Of a DNA stretch of 45,822 nt, positions 43,075 to 45,822 are shown piece after piece. How positions within the stretch are numbered: position 1 is the stretch's first letter; the number at the start of each line of letters is the position of its first letter. Position numbers and translations under genes: made by a program. The stretch lies in assembly GCA_016840405.1 (NCBI GenBank), contig JAEOSK010000022.1:1-45822 (forward strand), given 5' to 3'. The notes under the pieces were generated by a model. The model saw only the letters and a program-made list of their open reading frames with translations, made no database searches and had not been told where the DNA came from. The stretch is from Candidatus Hermodarchaeum yapensis. Lineage in GTDB: Archaea; Asgardarchaeota; Hermodarchaeia; Hermodarchaeales; Hermodarchaeaceae.

Positions 43075-44511
43075 ATGAAAGTGCTCTTCATCGAACCTCC
43101 CAAAGACTACTGGTTCATCATGGGAGAATACCGCCCACCGCCTTTCGGCATCCTCTGCTTAGCAGCCTATCTAGAAGCCCACCTCGAAGACGCAGAAATC
43201 AGTGTAGTGGACTGTCAAGCAGAACGACTTCAATGGGACGGGCTTGAAGACCGAATTACCACCTTCAAGCCGGACATGGTCTGTCCAGGTGCCCTTTCGA
43301 CGGTAAATACCTATCTTGTTGCCCGAACCGTCCAACTAGCAAAAAAAGTGAATCCAGACATCACCACGGTAGTAGGAGGGTTACATTTCTCTGTCCTTGC
43401 ACAGGAAAGTCTAGAAGCGTATCCAGAAATCGATTTCGTCGTACGTGGTGAAGGCGAAAACACCCTCTTGGAATTAGTAAAAACATTGGAATCCGGTCAG
43501 CCTCTCAAACAGGTGAATGGGTTAAATTACCGTCACCAAGGAAAGGTGGTCCAGACGCCTGATCGAACCCATATCAAGGACCTCGATTCGTTACCCTATC
43601 CCGGGTATCATTTCGTCCGAGACCATATGAAACACTATCATTTCACCATGATGGCAGGAAAGAAAAATCCCTATGCGTTAATCGAAGCCTCCAGGGGTTG
43701 CAACCATAAATGCTCATTCTGCACCCAATGGCAATATTGGGGACGCTGTCGACGTAAATCCCCCAAACGTGTCGCCGATGAATTTGAATACGTCTACCGT
43801 GAATTTGGCAGTCGGTTCCTCTGGCTCACCGACGACAACTTAGGCCTCGGGAAATGGATGGACCAATTCTGCGACGAATTACTCAACCGCGGTATTACCG
43901 ATGACCTCCTCTGGTTCATGCAAATTCGCGCCGATGATATCATTAAACACCAAGACCTGCTCCCGAAAATGCACCAAACCGGGCTACATTGGGCCATGTC
44001 TGGTGTAGAAACCTATGATGCCTCCCGGCTGGATAATTACCGAAAGGGGCTCGATCCATCAATGGCAAAACAGGCCATGGACTTGTTGAAAGCAAATAAC
44101 ATCATGTCACAAACGACCGCCATCATTGGAGACCGCAACGACACCCATGAATCAATTGAAGCTTTCCGAAAATGGCTAGATGATGTAAATCCAGACATTG
44201 CCATCTTTATGATCCTAACACCATATCCGGGAACCGAATTATACGAAACAGCGAAACGAGAAGGATGGATTGAAGATGAGAACTGGTTCCACTACGATAT
44301 GGTCCATGCCGTAATGCCCACCGAACACCTCTCTCGCCGAGAAGTCCAAAAAGAACTCTATAAATGTTACCGGAATTTCTTTGGGTCATGGCGGCGTCGC
44401 ATTGGCGGTCTGTTCTCAACGAATAGAATCAAACGTAGCTGTTACCGCTACATGATGAAACAAGGCGTGGTCCTGATACTCAAGGACCTCTATGAAATAC
44501 TTAGACCCTAA
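43075..44511 (+). CDS. B12-binding-type radical SAM protein (BchE-like)
   Basis: A 478-aa protein. The N-terminal cobalamin-binding-like Rossmann domain (1-160: 'PPPFGILCLAAYLEAHL', 'VVGGLHFSVLAQESLEAYPE', 'VVRGEGENTLLELV') lacks the usual D-x-H-x-x-G, so B12 would bind base-off. The radical SAM motif is 'CNHKCSFC' (C209, C213, C216). The C-terminal part has the BchE/DUF4070-like 'LTPYPGTELYETAKREGW'. Substrate unknown; the family includes methylases and cyclases. ATG 43075 is chosen over the in-frame ATG at 43015 because it begins the domain. Confidence 0.87.
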   Translation: MKVLFIEPPKDYWFIMGEYRPPPFGILCLAAYLEAHLEDAEISVVDCQAERLQWDGLEDRITTFKPDMVCPGALSTVNTYLVARTVQLAKKVNPDITTVVGGLHFSVLAQESLEAYPEIDFVVRGEGENTLLELVKTLESGQPLKQVNGLNYRHQGKVVQTPDRTHIKDLDSLPYPGYHFVRDHMKHYHFTMMAGKKNPYALIEASRGCNHKCSFCTQWQYWGRCRRKSPKRVADEFEYVYREFGSRFLWLTDDNLGLGKWMDQFCDELLNRGITDDLLWFMQIRADDIIKHQDLLPKMHQTGLHWAMSGVETYDASRLDNYRKGLDPSMAKQAMDLLKANNIMSQTTAIIGDRNDTHESIEAFRKWLDDVNPDIAIFMILTPYPGTELYETAKREGWIEDENWFHYDMVHAVMPTEHLSRREVQKELYKCYRNFFGSWRRRIGGLFSTNRIKRSCYRYMMKQGVVLILKDLYEILRP

Positions 44512-44559
44512 TTACCATTTTCCTCTTCGTCGAGAAGGATAGGAAGCGAAAATTCGAAT

Positions 44560-44931
44560 TTAGCGTTGGGCAAGCCCAATGAGATTTCCATCGGGATCAT
44601 AGAGTGCAGCTAAGGTATCGCCCCACGGTTTCTTTGTAGGAGGGTATTTGATCTTAGCACCAAGTTGCTTGAATCGATTAAAAGTCGCCTCGATATCATC
44701 AACCCGAAACCACAGAGAAACCGCCCCTGGGTACGTGAACTCGGTGTCCTTGACTTTATCGAAGCCTAAGTACGTTCCTGCGATGGGAAATCCAAGATGA
44801 TCGTCACCCTGCGATTGGGGCGGATTTAATTGAAGCCCGTCTTGATAGAATTGCGCGAGCTCTTTCATCCGAGCGGTGGCAATTATTATCGTGTCTATCG
44901 TGGCATTCGGAGCAGCAGTTTCCTTACTCAT
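44560..44931 (-). CDS. VOC-superfamily (glyoxalase/bleomycin resistance-like) protein
   Basis: A 123-aa single VOC unit: 'TIDTIIIATARMKELAQFYQ' and 'LWFRVDDIEATFNRFKQLGA' mark its two repeats, ending 'LYDPDGNLIGLAQR', the usual family C-terminus with glutamate replaced by glycine/leucine. Metal ligands are not fully conserved. The frame starts at 44961 but the ATG at 44931 begins the conserved part. A small wHTH gene lies directly upstream (5 nt from 44961), so they are likely one operon. Confidence 0.82.
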   Translation of the reverse strand: MSKETAAPNATIDTIIIATARMKELAQFYQDGLQLNPPQSQGDDHLGFPIAGTYLGFDKVKDTEFTYPGAVSLWFRVDDIEATFNRFKQLGAKIKYPPTKKPWGDTLAALYDPDGNLIGLAQR

Positions 44932-44965
44932 TTCAGTCATCCTACCCTTAGGTTGGTGCATAATA

Positions 44966-45124
44966 TCAGCGTTTAGGCGAGTCGACCTTTCCGTCCTTTT
45001 TCAAGGATTTCATCGCCTTCGAAATTACCTCTTTGGGTAAACCCGTAAGGTCAGCAATTTCTCCAGGACGCAGCGGTTTACCCGCGTCTTTCATTGCCTT
45101 CAAAATCGTATCTTCATCACTCAT
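44966..45124 (-). CDS. Small winged-helix protein, 52 aa
   Basis: The ATG at 45124 opens a 52-residue frame whose product is a bare helix-turn-helix: 'TILKAMKDAGKPLRPGEIAD' then 'TGLPKEVISKAMKSLKKDGK', the HTH and wing of archaeal MarR/TrmB-like domains. AGGGA lies 6 nt before the ATG, and AATATAAAT (45171-45163) gives a TATA box. It is too short for common ORF cut-offs. Directly downstream is the VOC gene; the AlkZ-like gene is divergent. A local regulator role is inferred. Confidence 0.65.
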   Translation of the reverse strand: MSDEDTILKAMKDAGKPLRPGEIADLTGLPKEVISKAMKSLKKDGKVDSPKR

Positions 45125-45222
45125 TTAATTCCCTTCACAAAGAGGAACTACGTTTGCTCCCAGATTTATATTCACTAAAGCATAAAAGACGAACTAATTA
45201 TCAAGTGGCGCTTGAATTAGCA

Positions 45223-45822
45223 ATGAAAAAAGTCAAAGACGATGTAGCCACGAAATACCAGCTACATAAACAACATCTCCTAAATCAGTCGCAAGCCGAT
45301 ACGGTACTGGAAGTTGTAGAGGATATTTTCGGGTTACACGCTACGAGCGCATCCACTCCCTACCTCTCCTTGTTTGCCCGAATGAAACAATTCCAGCGCA
45401 GCCTGTTAGATCAGGAGTTATACATTAAACGGAACCTAATTCGCCTCGGTTTCATGCGCCGCACGCTGTTCATCATGACAACAAAGCTGGCACCCCTCGC
45501 GTTTCAAGCCACCCGACTATCCGAAGCTCAAACTATGCAACTACTCGAAGGATGGAACATTCCCCGTTCCGAATATCAACGCCTTGCTGAATCAGTGTTT
45601 ACAGTGCTCAAGGATGGTGCGCAACCACTGCGAATAATTAAACAGGCAATGAGTCCTGGGCTCGTCCGAACCCTGGAAAGACAGATTGGCAAAAACGTCG
45701 CACGCATGACGAATGTGAATATCGCCCTCACCGTGTTAATGCAACAAGGCAAAGTCTTCAGCGAAAAGTATAGAGACCCCATCATGACCCGACATGAAAA
45801 CCGCTACGCCCTAACACGCACG
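45223..45822 (+). CDS. AlkZ/YcaQ-like (HTH_42) DNA glycosylase, 5' part, cut by window end
   Basis: An open frame of at least 200 codons runs off the window. 'YQLHKQHLLN' and 'FGLHATSASTPYLSLFARM' (about residues 12-54) are typical of the winged-helix DNA-binding/AlkZ family, which unhooks interstrand crosslinks or binds DNA. The catalytic QxQ-type motif of AlkZ aligns with 'LHATS', so activity is uncertain. ATG 45223 is used; GTG 45205 is in frame and is about 21 bp from a TATA-like CATAAAAG (45181-45188), so it is an alternative. The 3' end is not visible. Confidence 0.75.
   Translation, partial: MKKVKDDVATKYQLHKQHLLNQSQADTVLEVVEDIFGLHATSASTPYLSLFARMKQFQRSLLDQELYIKRNLIRLGFMRRTLFIMTTKLAPLAFQATRLSEAQTMQLLEGWNIPRSEYQRLAESVFTVLKDGAQPLRIIKQAMSPGLVRTLERQIGKNVARMTNVNIALTVLMQQGKVFSEKYRDPIMTRHENRYALTRT

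Overview
This is a 45.8 kb piece of an archaeal chromosome, most likely from an Asgard-group archaeon. The archaeal assignment rests on an archaeal 23S rRNA sequence, a bulge-helix-bulge rRNA intron, TATA-box promoters about 25 bp from starts that often look leaderless, and a DNA polymerase IV ending in a PCNA-binding box. The Asgard assignment is weaker: it comes from a Rab/Ras-like small GTPase and the overall gene mix. No taxon can be fixed from sequence alone.

Layout. Positions 1-2308 hold the 3' part of a 23S rRNA gene with two different introns: a group I ribozyme carrying a LAGLIDADG endonuclease (454-1149), and a 145-nt bulge-helix-bulge intron (1672-1816) beside the peptidyl transferase adenosine. 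Positions 2.6-8.7 kb form a complete five-gene oligopeptide ABC importer operon. From 8.8 to 16.6 kb come a methyltransferase, the small GTPase, a QueG-like iron-sulfur protein and an HTH_10 regulator that share a 14-bp operator, a VOC protein, regulators, an IS605-type remnant and a membrane-anchored DJ-1/PfpI protein. From 16.8 to 28.4 kb are housekeeping-type genes: AmrS-like radical SAM enzyme, acetyltransferases, a protein disulfide oxidoreductase/thioredoxin reductase pair, an M24-fold protein lacking usual metal ligands, an ATP-cone/Mrr nuclease fusion, flavodoxin, DinB and a TPR protein. A tnpB gene broken by one amber codon lies at 28.6-29.8 kb. From 30 to 45.8 kb are an ArsB/NhaD-type transporter, a cold-shock protein with a hairpin-rich leader, a winged-helix/ferredoxin fusion, a membrane protein plus wHTH operon with an inverted repeat at its promoter, 4-hydroxybutyryl-CoA dehydratase, an MBL hydrolase, a nitroreductase, a TIGR04076 protein followed by two tandem cysteine-rich paralogues, membrane proteins, a B12-type radical SAM protein, a VOC/wHTH pair and the start of an AlkZ-like glycosylase.

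Functional picture: an anaerobic, peptide-using heterotroph is suggested by the peptide importer, many iron-sulfur and radical SAM proteins, the oxygen-sensitive 4-hydroxybutyryl-CoA dehydratase and disulfide redox genes. This is inference. The strongest new-looking items are the two-intron 23S gene with foldable group I core and BHB motif, the paired CCGTCA-N2-TGACGG operators, the tandem cysteine-rich paralogues, and the metal-ligand-poor M24 protein. No CRISPR array or tRNA gene was seen.
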